Part shown: piece after piece, positions 45,158-54,009 of the stretch
How positions within the stretch are numbered: position 1 is the first letter of the stretch
Layout of the letters: each line of letters begins with the position of its first letter
Assembly: GCA_020633435.1 (NCBI GenBank)
Contig: JACKDP010000001.1
Location: 124,001 to 188,000, forward strand
Length of the DNA: 64,000 nucleotides
Direction: 5' to 3'
From: Myxococcales bacterium
GTDB lineage: Bacteria > Myxococcota_A > Bradymonadia > UBA7976 > UBA1532
The notes under the pieces: generated by a model
Seen by the model: only the letters and a program-made list of their open reading frames with translations
What the model was told of the DNA's origin: nothing
Databases searched by the model: none
Translations under genes and position numbers: made by a program

Positions 45158-46513
45158 ATGACCGAGAAGTTGAAGGATCCCGCCGACCTGCATGTGCTCC
45201 TCGTCGGGCTGGGCCACTACCCCGGGCTCCAGGGTGCGGAGGCGCCGGGCTGCCTGGGCGACCTGATGACCTGGTTCGAGCTGCTCGTGAACCAGGGCCT
45301 CCCCGACGACCGCCTGTGGATCGCGGCGTCCATCCCCGCGCCCCCCGAGGGGCGGGAGCTGTTCGACCGCACCTGGGTGGACATCCGGCACGTCCACGGC
45401 CTGACGAGCGGGGATCGCCGCGACGGCCAGGGCACGCTGGAGAGCCTGCGGGCCACCATCGACGCCTTCGTCGCCAGCCTGCCGCGCAAGAGCCGCGCCC
45501 TCGTCGTGTGGGCCGGGCACGGCTGGACGGCGGCCGACGGCAGCCTGCACCTCGCGACGGCCAGCTCCCGGTGGGAGGACGGCAGCGTCTGCGGCGCGCA
45601 CTACGCCCTGGCCGACACGATGCCGTGGGACGAGCTCGTCCAGCGGCTCGCGGCCCGCCCCCGGTCCACGGAGCTGGCCATCGTCCTCGACAGCTGCTTC
45701 GCGGCCAGCGGCGCGGCCCACCGCAGCATCGCCGGCGGCGGCGACCACCGCGGCCAGGCCCCGCGCGTGCGCAAGCGCGACGTGGTGCTGATGGCCTCCC
45801 AGGGCGCCCAGCAGGCCCGGCAGGTCACCATGCAGGGCCGCAGCCTCGGCGCGTTCAGCTGGGCGCTCACCTCGGTGCTCTCGCGCTGGGGGTCGGCGCA
45901 GGGGGGCTGGGCCATCACCCCCGAGGAGCTCGTCACCCGGGCCGGCGCGCTGCTGTTCTCGTTGGGGATCACGCAGATGCCCGCCTTCGACGGCGCTCTG
46001 GAGGCCCTGCGCCGCCCCTTCCTCGGGGGCCGCGGGCGCGTCGCGCCGGCCCAGGACCTGCCGGGCATCGAGATCGACCCGGACACCACCGGGCGCGTCT
46101 ACGACGTGAAGGTCGGCACGACGACGACGCTCATGGTCGCCACCACCGCCACCAACAGCCAGGGGGCCGTGGCGCCGAAGCGCCTGTACTGGGAGCAGCT
46201 GCCCACGGGCGATGACTTCACCCTCAGCCCGTCGAGCGCGTCGCCCCCCACCAGCCTGCCCTCGGGCAGCGTGCTCTACGAGGACGACCCGTGGGCCTCG
46301 GGCTCGCCGCCGGGCAGCGTGGGGGACGGCGGGTGGGAGATCCGCGTCGCGGGCAGCCTCGTCGGCTGGATGTACGTCAGCAGCAGCGGGAAGCTGGCCT
46401 TCGCCCGCACGGGGAGCGGCGTCGACTTCAACAGCGGCAGCTTCACCTGGAAGAAGCCCCTCACCATCCCCACCGGCGGGCCCTACTGGACGGCCGCCTG
46501 CCCGCCGAAGTAG
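45158..46513 (+). CDS. Caspase-like (C14) cysteine protease
   Basis: Bacterial metacaspase/caspase-fold protein of 451 residues. The N-terminal protease domain (about 10-240) begins with the first strand LHVLLVGLGHYP; the catalytic His is H121 (VVWAGHGW) and the nucleophile C180 (AIVLDSCFAAS), each after a hydrophobic strand as required. The C-terminal 180 residues are beta-rich, Ser/Thr/Gly-rich and unassigned. No signal peptide. Bacterial caspase homologues often act as death effectors next to signalling or STAND proteins. The FHA and papain-like genes on either side support a protease signalling group. Confidence 0.83.
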   Translation: MTEKLKDPADLHVLLVGLGHYPGLQGAEAPGCLGDLMTWFELLVNQGLPDDRLWIAASIPAPPEGRELFDRTWVDIRHVHGLTSGDRRDGQGTLESLRATIDAFVASLPRKSRALVVWAGHGWTAADGSLHLATASSRWEDGSVCGAHYALADTMPWDELVQRLAARPRSTELAIVLDSCFAASGAAHRSIAGGGDHRGQAPRVRKRDVVLMASQGAQQARQVTMQGRSLGAFSWALTSVLSRWGSAQGGWAITPEELVTRAGALLFSLGITQMPAFDGALEALRRPFLGGRGRVAPAQDLPGIEIDPDTTGRVYDVKVGTTTTLMVATTATNSQGAVAPKRLYWEQLPTGDDFTLSPSSASPPTSLPSGSVLYEDDPWASGSPPGSVGDGGWEIRVAGSLVGWMYVSSSGKLAFARTGSGVDFNSGSFTWKKPLTIPTGGPYWTAACPPK

Positions 46514-46630
46514 GCCTGCCGCGCTCCCATGCGGATTCTGCTTTGAAATCAGCACATTGGCCCATCGAGTTCCCCATTGACGGCCCGCCCGCTGCCGCGG
46601 CACGCTCAAGGCTCACACCAGGAGGGGACC

Positions 46631-47158
46631 GTGCCGCGCCTCGAGATCGTCCACAAGCACCAGACTCGCCTCAACGATTGCTGGTACGCCTGCATCCAGA
46701 TGATCCGCACCTGGAAGCACGACGGCGCGAAGACCAAGGCCGTCGGGGCCGGGGTCCGCGCCCACCGCGGCCGCGGCCTCTTCGGCGGCGGCTTCTGGGG
46801 CTGGACGCTGGGCAAGCACAGCCCCCAGTGGCAGGCCATCCTCGACGAGAACGAGCTCATCGACGTGGGCTGGGACGTCGGCACCAACGCCTGCGCCAGC
46901 GTGCAGCACTACGTCGACCAGTACGGGCCGCTCATCGTCGGCGGTGACTTCGGCAAGGTGGGCCGCCTCCCGGGCACCAGCAAGCACGTCCTGACCGAGC
47001 AGGGCCACTACATCGTGGTGGCGGGCACGAGCGGCGCCTCCGACATCGTCCACGTCAACGACCCCTGGCACACCCGCCCCACCGACATGGCCTTCACCGA
47101 GTTCCGCCGGCTGATCTGGCTGGACGGCATCAAGACCATCGTCGCCAACGCGCCCTGA
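46631..47158 (+). CDS. Papain-like (C39-like) cysteine protease
   Basis: A 175-residue papain-like protease domain without signal peptide. The catalytic C17 is in RLNDCWYACIQMI, H126 in QGHYIVVAG and N143-D144 in VHVNDPW, the Cys-His-Asn/Asp order of C39-like and papain-like bacterial peptidases. The start was placed at GTG because AGGAGGGG lies five bases upstream and the product then begins with PRLEIVHKHQ; an earlier ATG (46577) lacks a ribosome site. It follows the caspase gene by 117 bp. It may mature a neighbour or act as an effector; the target is unknown. Confidence 0.78.
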   Translation: MPRLEIVHKHQTRLNDCWYACIQMIRTWKHDGAKTKAVGAGVRAHRGRGLFGGGFWGWTLGKHSPQWQAILDENELIDVGWDVGTNACASVQHYVDQYGPLIVGGDFGKVGRLPGTSKHVLTEQGHYIVVAGTSGASDIVHVNDPWHTRPTDMAFTEFRRLIWLDGIKTIVANAP

Positions 47159-47169
47159 CTCGCCCGGGC

Positions 47170-49449
47170 TCACGCCCGGCGCGCCAGCCGAAACCCCACC
47201 GTGCCGTAGCGCAGGCCGGGGCGGCCGCCATAGCGGGCGGCCGAGCGGGCGAAGTCCGGCAGGCTGAGCAGCGAGCCGCCGCGGACCGCCAGGTAGGCGG
47301 CGTCGGGGACGTGCCCCGGATCCAGCACCACCGGCTCGACCACGGCCCCCTCCTCGGGGGGCGCCGTCAGGAAGAGGTTGCCGCACCAGTCCCGCACGTT
47401 GCCGGCGAGGCCGCGCACGCCGTAGGGGCTCTCGTCGGTGGGGAAGGCGTGGACGGAGGCCCGGGCCGGGGGACCAGGGGCCGTGTGCAGCGAGCAGGCC
47501 CACGTCGGCTCGAACCGATCCCCCCAGGGGAAGTGCCGGCCGTCGGCGCCGCGGGCCGCCTTCTCCCAGGCCAGCTCATGGGGCAGGCCCCAGGCGTGGC
47601 CGGTGCGGGCGCTCAGCCACGCCGCGTAGGCCCGGACGCCGGCGTGATCCACCATCACCACGGGGTGGTCGCGCTCGGCCGCCAGGCCGGCGAGGCGCCC
47701 ATCGGGGCCGGGGCTGAAGAGGGGGCGGCGCTCCGTCCCCGCGACCATCTCCTGCGGCGCGTGCTGGCGGGCCTCGTCGTCACGGCCGTGGGCGTAGAGG
47801 TCGTGCAGGAACGCGAGGAAGTCCGCCTGGGTCACGGGCGAGCGCTGCAGGATGAAGCCGTCGATCCACACGCGGCGGGCGGCGAGGCCATCCGGGGCGC
47901 GGGCGTCACCCCCCACCTGGCACCAGCCCGCCGGGATGTAGACCTCGTCGGCGCCGAGGGCCGCCGGGAGGGCGACGGGGCGCCCCGGGTCGTCGGGCGG
48001 CCCGGGCGTCCAGCGCTCCGCGCGCCCGACGTGCGCCGACAACGCCACGACGGGGCCGCCCGGCGGGGCGAGGCGGACCTCGTAAGCCCCTGAATCAACG
48101 GGAAAATCTACGATGGGGGTCACCCCGGCGTCCACCGGGTGACGCGGCACGAGCCGGCGGTCCTCCTCGGCGATGGCCCACACCTCGACCCGCGCGCCCG
48201 GCGGCGTCGTGGCCAGGCTCAGGGTGCCCCGGCCGGCGAGCCAGTCGGCGAAGCGCCCGCGGTCATGGGCCCGCAGCAGCGCCACGTACTCGGCGGCCGC
48301 GTCGGCGTCGCGCCGCGCCTCGGCGTCCACGGCGCGCTCGTGGTAGAGGCCGGCCAGCAGCGCGTGGGCCTCGCGCAGATCGGGGGCGCGCTCCAGGGCG
48401 GCGCGGGCCTTCTGCACCACCTCGATCTCCAGCAGCCGGGCGGCGCGCGCCTTCTCCTGGGCGGCGTGCTCGAGGCGCCAGCCGGGGAGCTTCTGCTCGA
48501 CGGGGGCGTGGGGCGGCAAGGGGGCCAGGGCCGCCTCGGCCTGGCTCGCGAGGGCGTCCGCCTCCTGCCGCCGCGCGGCGAGGGTGCGCAGCAGCGCCTC
48601 CGCCTCGTCGAGGACGAGGCGCGCTTCCGCGCGGCGGAGGCTGCCGGCCAGCCAGGCCCCGAGGGCCTCCGCGAAGGGCGCCGCGTCGGGGAAGCGATCC
48701 GCCGGGGCGTGGGCCAGCGCGCGCTGGCTCAGGGCGATGAGCTCGGCGGGGGCCTCGGCCTCGGAGGCGAGGACGTCGCGCAGCATGGCGCCCAGGGCGT
48801 ACACGTCGGCGGCGGGCCCCACGCGCTGGCCGGCCGTCTGCTCGGGGGCGCGGTAGGCCGGCGTCCCCAGCACGGCCCCCGCCTGCGTCAGCCCCGGCCC
48901 CGTCACCGGCGAGGCCGGGTCGCTCTCGGCCACCTCGCCCACGCGGCGGGCCAGGCCCCAGTCCAGCACCAGCACCTCGCCGAAGGCCCCCACCATGATG
49001 TTCGACGGCTTGAGATCGCGGTGCACCACCCCCTGCTGGTGGGCGTAGGCGAGGGCCTGGGCCACGCGCGCCAGCGCCTCGACCTGCGTCCAGAGGGGGG
49101 CCTCCAGCCCGCCCAGCGTGGGGCCGCGCACCTCGCGCATGGTGTACCAGAGGCGCCCATCGGCCAGCTCGCCCTGGTCGTAGACCGCCACCACGCCCGG
49201 GTGCTGCAGCCCGGCGGTGATGCGGGCCTCCCGCTGGAACCGCGCGCGGGCGATGGGCTTCGCCGCCAGCTCCGTCCGCATGATCTTCATGACGAGCGTG
49301 CGATCGAGGGAGGCGTCGTGGACGCGGCGGACCTGGCCCATGCCCCCCAGGCCGACGGCCCCCTCATCGCGGTAGCGGGCCGGCAGGATGGCCGGCGCCT
49401 CGGGCGAGCTGCCCTCCACGCCGGCGGCGGTCGCGGTCCAGTCGGCCAA
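47170..49449 (-). CDS. Ser/Thr kinase fused to FGE-fold domain
   Basis: A 759-residue fusion. Kinase domain at about 25-285: GLGGMGQVRRV glycine loop, VMKIM (Lys), HRDLKPSN, DWGLARR in place of DFG, GTPAYRAPEQ. A helical region (about 290-440) with charged heptads is followed by a PEGA-like beta segment (LATTPPGARVEVW) and an FGE-sulfatase fold (520-759: VYIPAGWCQVGGD, PHELAWEKAARG, HFPWGDRF, LAGNVRDWCGN, VRGGS, GTVGFRLAR). No membrane segment. It starts at TTG with GAGGAGG upstream. Kinase-FGE fusions are common in myxobacteria and planctomycetes. It converges with the papain-like gene, 11 bp apart, and may phosphorylate ligands of the FHA protein. Confidence 0.9.
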   Translation of the reverse strand: MADWTATAAGVEGSSPEAPAILPARYRDEGAVGLGGMGQVRRVHDASLDRTLVMKIMRTELAAKPIARARFQREARITAGLQHPGVVAVYDQGELADGRLWYTMREVRGPTLGGLEAPLWTQVEALARVAQALAYAHQQGVVHRDLKPSNIMVGAFGEVLVLDWGLARRVGEVAESDPASPVTGPGLTQAGAVLGTPAYRAPEQTAGQRVGPAADVYALGAMLRDVLASEAEAPAELIALSQRALAHAPADRFPDAAPFAEALGAWLAGSLRRAEARLVLDEAEALLRTLAARRQEADALASQAEAALAPLPPHAPVEQKLPGWRLEHAAQEKARAARLLEIEVVQKARAALERAPDLREAHALLAGLYHERAVDAEARRDADAAAEYVALLRAHDRGRFADWLAGRGTLSLATTPPGARVEVWAIAEEDRRLVPRHPVDAGVTPIVDFPVDSGAYEVRLAPPGGPVVALSAHVGRAERWTPGPPDDPGRPVALPAALGADEVYIPAGWCQVGGDARAPDGLAARRVWIDGFILQRSPVTQADFLAFLHDLYAHGRDDEARQHAPQEMVAGTERRPLFSPGPDGRLAGLAAERDHPVVMVDHAGVRAYAAWLSARTGHAWGLPHELAWEKAARGADGRHFPWGDRFEPTWACSLHTAPGPPARASVHAFPTDESPYGVRGLAGNVRDWCGNLFLTAPPEEGAVVEPVVLDPGHVPDAAYLAVRGGSLLSLPDFARSAARYGGRPGLRYGTVGFRLARRA

Positions 49450-49501
49450 GCTGCCTCCTCGGGGCGCAGGCTACCCCGCTCCCCGGGACCCCGTGAAGGG
49501 C

Positions 49502-50239
49502 TCAGGGCACGGTGCCGGCGGTCACCGTCAGGGGCCAGGTGACGACGCGGACACCGTCGCCCCAGGCCGCCCGCAGCGCGGGGGCGTACGCCGCCAGCGG
49601 ATCACGGCCCGTGGCGCTGAGGGCGGCGACGCGGGCGGACCAGGTGGACAGGTAGCCGAGGTAGGCGTCGACGTCCCACTCGGCCGTCATGGGCGGCAGC
49701 GCCAGGGGGAGCGGGGGGAGGTCGAGGCCGAGCCAGGAGTAGCCGGCGTCCAGGCGCTCGCGGCCCGGGGGCCAGTAGGGGTCGACCTCGGCGAGGTAGT
49801 ACCGGACGATGCGGTCCACCTCGGGGGTGATGGTCGCGTGGGTGTAGCCCCAGAGGATGACGGGGGCGCCGGGGCGGCCGACGCGGCGACACTCGGCGGC
49901 GAACCGCGGCAGGTCGAACCAGTGGGCGGCCTGGGCCACGGTGATGGCGTCGGCGCAGGCGCTGGGCAGGCCCGAGGCCTCGGCGGTGCCCACCCGGTAG
50001 CGGACGCGAGGGTGCGGCGTCGCATTGGCGATCTGGGCCGCCGCGCCGTCGGTGGCGAACACATGGTCGAAGTGGGCGGCGAGGGCCACCGCCGCCTGGC
50101 CGTTGCCGGTGGCGCAGTCCCAGACCGTGCTGCGGCCGGGGGCGAGCTCCGCGATCTGGGCGAACAGGGCCGGGGGGTAGTGAGGGCGGAAGCGCGCGTA
50201 GTCCGCCGCCTGCGTCGAGAAGTGGTCGGCGAAGGACAC
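49502..50239 (-). CDS. Class I SAM-dependent methyltransferase
   Basis: A 245-residue methyltransferase of the type-11 (UbiE/TMT1-like) group. The SAM site is VWDCATGNGQAA (motif I) followed by an acidic residue at the end of strand 2 (FATDGAAAQI). The motif AQAAHWFDLPRF is typical of trans-aconitate-methyltransferase-like proteins, which begin with FADHFSTQAADYARFRPHYP as here. It begins at GTG, one base after the stop of the DUF1501 gene, so it is the last gene of that operon. The acceptor is unknown. Confidence 0.88.
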   Translation of the reverse strand: MSFADHFSTQAADYARFRPHYPPALFAQIAELAPGRSTVWDCATGNGQAAVALAAHFDHVFATDGAAAQIANATPHPRVRYRVGTAEASGLPSACADAITVAQAAHWFDLPRFAAECRRVGRPGAPVILWGYTHATITPEVDRIVRYYLAEVDPYWPPGRERLDAGYSWLGLDLPPLPLALPPMTAEWDVDAYLGYLSTWSARVAALSATGRDPLAAYAPALRAAWGDGVRVVTWPLTVTAGTVP

Positions 50240-50240
50240 C

Positions 50241-51620
50241 TCAGCCTCGCAGCAGGGCGGGGATGGGGGCGCTGCGCAGGCTGCTGGCGTCCACCCCGGC
50301 CGAGACCAGGGCCGACGTCAGCACATGCTCCGGGAAGAGGGACTCGCCCCCCTCGTCGGACCGGCCCGACGCCAGGTCGATGAGCTCCGGCCCGAGGGCG
50401 CTGTCGCTGCTCGACCCGATGACCTGGCCCCCACGCAGGCCGCCGCCCGCCACGAGGGCGCAGTTGCCCAGGTGGTGGTCGCGGCCGTTGCGCTCGTTGA
50501 GGCGCGGGGTGCGCTGGAACTCCGAGAAGGCCACGAGGGTGGTCTTCTCGAGCATCGAGCCGCCCCCGGGGGCCTCGGTGGCCTGCAGATCGGCCAGCAG
50601 CCGCGCCAGGGCGTTGAAGCCGTCGGCGAGGCGGGTGCTGTGATCGTTGGCCCAGGTGTTGTCGTGGGTGTCGAGGGCGTTGGCCAGCGTCACGCTCACC
50701 ACCCGCGACAGCCCCACCTTCAAGGCCTGGGCGGCCAGCGCCGCGCGGCCGTACGCCGTCTCCAGCATCCCGGCGGCCAGGCCGTAGTGGGCGCGGACGG
50801 CGGCGAGCTCGGGGCTCTGGAACTGGAACTGCCGGTGCAGGTTCGAGGTGACCACCTCGCGGGCGCGGCGGCGGTTGTCGCGGTAGATGGCGGCCAGCTC
50901 CGTCCCGCCGATACCGGGCTCGTTGCCGCAGTCGCGCGTCTTCTGCCAGTACGCCCCCAGGGCGCCGCGCACGTTGGGGGCCACGCCGGTGGCCAGGCCC
51001 AGGTTCTCCTGCAGGATGTACTGCACGTGATCCACGGCGGCCACGGGCATGGCGGCGGCGTAGGCCGGCTGGTCGACGTTGTAGCTCTCCACCAGGTGCG
51101 ACAGGTGGGGCACCGGGCGGTCGGGGTCGAGCTGGCCGGCGCAGAGCGTGCCCACGGAGCTGCCGCGGGCGGTGAGGCCGGCGGGCGGGCGCCCCGTGAT
51201 GAAGTAGCGGCGGCCGACCTCGTGGGTGAGCGTGGCCATGTTGATGCCGCGCACCACGCTGAAGAGGTCGGCGTGGGTCGCCAGCTCCGCCGCGCAGGGC
51301 CCGAGCTGGAACGGCCCCGCGTCGATGACCTGCCGGGAGAACTGGGGCGGCAGGCGGTCGTAGCCGGGCTGGATGCCCGTCTCCCGCATGACTTCCTCAG
51401 TGAAAACAGCAGGATCCCGCGGATCGAGGCCGAGCAGGGAGTCCCAGCCGCCCTCGAAGTAGCAGAAGATGAAGTAGCGGTCACCCACCTCGGCGGCCCG
51501 GGCCACCCGGCCCAGCAGGCCGCCGCCCAGGGTCAGCGCGCCGGCAGCGAGGCCCGTGCGCAGCAGGAAGTCCCGCCGCGTCGCCCCACCGGCCGCCCCT
51601 CGTGCGTCTCGTCGGTTCAT
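50241..51620 (-). CDS. DUF1501 Tat-exported protein
   Basis: A 459-residue DUF1501 protein, a relative of the sulfatase/alkaline phosphatase fold common in planctomycetes and myxobacteria. A twin-arginine signal (TRRDFLLRTGLAAGALTLGGG) directs export of the folded protein. Family landmarks are FCYFEGGWDSLLGLDPRD, VRGINMATLTHEVGRRYFITG, THDNTWANDHSTRLADGFN, LVAFSEFQRTPRLNERNGRDHH and VAGGGLRGGQVIG. The ATG is about 11 bp after the lipoprotein gene. It is nearly always paired with a DUF1549/1585-type cytochrome-like protein, as here. Biochemical role unproven. Confidence 0.9.
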   Translation of the reverse strand: MNRRDARGAAGGATRRDFLLRTGLAAGALTLGGGLLGRVARAAEVGDRYFIFCYFEGGWDSLLGLDPRDPAVFTEEVMRETGIQPGYDRLPPQFSRQVIDAGPFQLGPCAAELATHADLFSVVRGINMATLTHEVGRRYFITGRPPAGLTARGSSVGTLCAGQLDPDRPVPHLSHLVESYNVDQPAYAAAMPVAAVDHVQYILQENLGLATGVAPNVRGALGAYWQKTRDCGNEPGIGGTELAAIYRDNRRRAREVVTSNLHRQFQFQSPELAAVRAHYGLAAGMLETAYGRAALAAQALKVGLSRVVSVTLANALDTHDNTWANDHSTRLADGFNALARLLADLQATEAPGGGSMLEKTTLVAFSEFQRTPRLNERNGRDHHLGNCALVAGGGLRGGQVIGSSSDSALGPELIDLASGRSDEGGESLFPEHVLTSALVSAGVDASSLRSAPIPALLRG

Positions 51621-51631
51621 GGTCGGGCCTC

Positions 51632-52324
51632 CTAGTAGAGAATGAACTCGGGGTCGGTCATCATCGCGATGCACACCGCCGTCCAGCCATCGAGGGCCCC
51701 GCGACCCGCCGGGGCGGTGCTGCTGGCGTTCTCGAACAGCTCGTAGAGATCGGCGATGGGCGCGTCGTCGTCGTCGGCCACCTGCCGGGCGTAGAACCGC
51801 AGCTGCAACGCCCGCAGGTTGGCCTTCGCGTGGGCCTCGTCCAGGCTGTCCCAGTCGCCGTCGCGCACCAGCGAGCGCTCGCCCGCCGCCGCGGCCCGGT
51901 CGCGCTGGGCCCACTGGCCGCAGATGCGGAAGGCCGCGTCCTGGACGAACTTCGCCACGATGAGCGTGGGCTCCAGGTTCTCCTGGGTCACCCGCAGGTA
52001 GTCGGGGGCGCCCAGCGTCGGGGCCAGCACCTCCAGCATGTCCGTCGGGCCGGCGCCGAAGTCCTCCGTCCAGCGGATGCCGTCCGTCACGACCGGGATG
52101 GAGCGGGCCAGCTGGGCGATGGCCATGCGGCCGGGCGAGCGCGCCAGCGGCTGCTCCACCTGGCCGCCGCCCGCGCCGCCGGCGCCGCCGCCCTCGCCGC
52201 CCGCGCCGCCGCCTTCGCCGCCCAGGCCCCCCATGTCGGGCGTGGGCGCCGGGCTGCCGCCGCCTCCACCCCCGTCGTCACAGCCGAAGAGGCCCAGCGC
52301 CAGGGCCAGCACATAGCGCGTCAT
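51632..52324 (-). CDS. Gly-rich linker lipoprotein of DUF1501 operon
   Basis: A 230-residue lipoprotein (lipobox GLFGC) with a Gly/Ala/Glu-rich linker of repeated GGEGGGAGG units (residues 20-55), then a helical domain. The C-terminus VCIAMMTDPEFILY resembles the end of DUF1585/1592-type proteins of these operons. It starts inside the stop of the upstream haem-motif gene (ATGA), so the genes are co-translated. Probably an exported partner of that protein; no family is named. Confidence 0.65.
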   Translation of the reverse strand: MTRYVLALALGLFGCDDGGGGGGSPAPTPDMGGLGGEGGGAGGEGGGAGGAGGGQVEQPLARSPGRMAIAQLARSIPVVTDGIRWTEDFGAGPTDMLEVLAPTLGAPDYLRVTQENLEPTLIVAKFVQDAAFRICGQWAQRDRAAAAGERSLVRDGDWDSLDEAHAKANLRALQLRFYARQVADDDDAPIADLYELFENASSTAPAGRGALDGWTAVCIAMMTDPEFILY

Positions 52325-53901
52325 CGCTGCATCCTCCGGTAGCCGGGGTCGGTCAGGAGGGCCTTGACCAGCACCTTGAAGTCATAGTCGCTGGCGGTGA
52401 ACGCCTGGGCGAAGCGGGGCAGGTCCCGGTTGCGCTCCTCGGCGGTCGGCTCGCGGTGGTAGAAGCGCGTGAAGAGCTTCTGGGCCGCGCACTGGGCCAG
52501 CCGCCCGTCGGCCATGGCCTGCTCGACGAGCAGCCGCGGGCCGCCCTCGACCTTCGCCACCTCCGCCTCGCCGCGCCACTGGTACGACTTGAGCACGCCA
52601 GCGTAGGGCAGCTCGTCGGGGTGGCCCACCTCGGAGACGTAGAAGCGCTCGCAGACGAAGTCGCAGCCCTGGCCGCCGCGGCGCGCGCACTCGGCGCAGC
52701 GGGCCACGTAGGTGGGGAAGAGCTGCGGGTCGAGCCAGGCCGCGCCGGCGTCGGCGAAGCGGCCCCAGTGGCCGGCGGACGGCTCGAGCTGCGCGTGGCA
52801 GGCGTTGCAGCCGCAGCGCTTGCGCAGGTCGGGCTCCTGGCTGCAGGCGTCGTTGGGGCTCGGCAGCCCGCCCGCCGGCGCCACGAAGGGCTGGCAGAGG
52901 AAGGCGTTGTAGAACTGGTTGGCCCGCGCCCGCGACGTCTGGAAGCGCAGCAGGTACGACATGCTGGTGAGGATGCCCGCCGACTGGGGTGCCTTGCGCT
53001 CCACCGTGTGCCACGTCATGTCATCGTAGGGCACATCCGGCATGGCACCGTCGGCCAGGGGGCTGTACTGGATGAAGGGATCCACGCCCATGGGCGCCAG
53101 GTAGCGGTAGTAGTGGGCGATGGGGCCGTTGACCTCCTCGGTCTGGGCCAGGAGCATGTCGGTGTAGGGCCGCCCCGCCAGGATGGGCGCCTCGGCCATG
53201 CGCAGCTGCTGCTCCTGCAGGGCGCCCACCATGTCGATGACCGCCTGGAAGCCCGCGCAGTGCTGGAGGTTCGGGCCGCAGCCGCAGGTGCCGCTGGCCA
53301 GGCCGCCCGCGGTGTTGCAGGCCGCGCCGCTGGCGCCGGTGGCGTCGGTGCGGGCCTCCAGGGCGCAGACCTTCACCTCCGTCCCGGGGGCCCAGTAGGG
53401 CTCCACCATCACCCAGCCCTCGCGGCGGGTGCCGTCGGGCATCTGCTCGAAGACGAGGTCGCCGTTGGCATCCCACTCGGCCGGCTCGTCCTTGCAGGGC
53501 ACCAGCCCACCACGCTCATAGAAGCCGACGAAGATGTGGAAGAGCCGCTGCCCGTCGCCGATGCCATCGTAGAAGGAGGCCGGCAGCAGCAGCGCCACCG
53601 CCCCGCCGATGATGTCGAGGGCCTCCGTGCTCGGCCAGAGCAGGTCGGCGTGGTGGCGGCGGACCAGCGTCTTGAACTCCTCGCCGGCCAGCAGGGCGTC
53701 GACCTCGGCCTCCCCCACCGGCCCGTCGCCGAGGGCCTCGAGCTCGTCGACGGTGGGCACGCGACCGTAGAGATCGAGGGTGAGCTGCCGCAGCAGCCGC
53801 GTCCCCTCCACCTCGACGACGTCGCCGCACGCCTCCTCGGCGAGCGCGGGCGTGGCGAGCATCGCCACGGCCATCGCGATCGCGAGTGGTCGCATCCGCA
53901 T
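52321..53901 (-). CDS. Exported haem-motif protein (DUF1549/1585/1592-like)
   Basis: A 526-residue protein with a Sec signal (MRMRPLAIAMAVAMLATPALA). The start of the mature part, RLLRQLTLDLYGRVPTVDEL, is the DUF1549-type segment. A single c-type haem motif CNACH near residue 366, followed by HAQLEPSAGHWGRFADAG, and a C-terminal FTASDYDFKVLVKALLTDPGY are the signs of cytochrome-like DUF1585/1588 proteins of planctomycetes and myxobacteria. It is rich in cysteines (for example CGCGPNLQHC, CAECARRGGQGCDFVC). First gene of the operon, which continues with the lipoprotein and the DUF1501 protein. Confidence 0.82.
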   Translation of the reverse strand: MRMRPLAIAMAVAMLATPALAEEACGDVVEVEGTRLLRQLTLDLYGRVPTVDELEALGDGPVGEAEVDALLAGEEFKTLVRRHHADLLWPSTEALDIIGGAVALLLPASFYDGIGDGQRLFHIFVGFYERGGLVPCKDEPAEWDANGDLVFEQMPDGTRREGWVMVEPYWAPGTEVKVCALEARTDATGASGAACNTAGGLASGTCGCGPNLQHCAGFQAVIDMVGALQEQQLRMAEAPILAGRPYTDMLLAQTEEVNGPIAHYYRYLAPMGVDPFIQYSPLADGAMPDVPYDDMTWHTVERKAPQSAGILTSMSYLLRFQTSRARANQFYNAFLCQPFVAPAGGLPSPNDACSQEPDLRKRCGCNACHAQLEPSAGHWGRFADAGAAWLDPQLFPTYVARCAECARRGGQGCDFVCERFYVSEVGHPDELPYAGVLKSYQWRGEAEVAKVEGGPRLLVEQAMADGRLAQCAAQKLFTRFYHREPTAEERNRDLPRFAQAFTASDYDFKVLVKALLTDPGYRRMQR

Positions 53902-54009
53902 GGTCTGCCTCCGATTCTGGTGCCGTGGCCCCGACCCCGGCAGCCACGTAGAGCGGTACGCCGCCCCGTGCAGCCAGAGTAGCGAAACGCGTGGTCGACC
54001 GCGAAGGCG

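Noticed and set aside
52180..52260. Gly/Ala repeats as a possible mobile or CRISPR-like repeat
   Set aside because: They are a protein-level low-complexity linker of a lipoprotein, with no spacers or terminal repeats.
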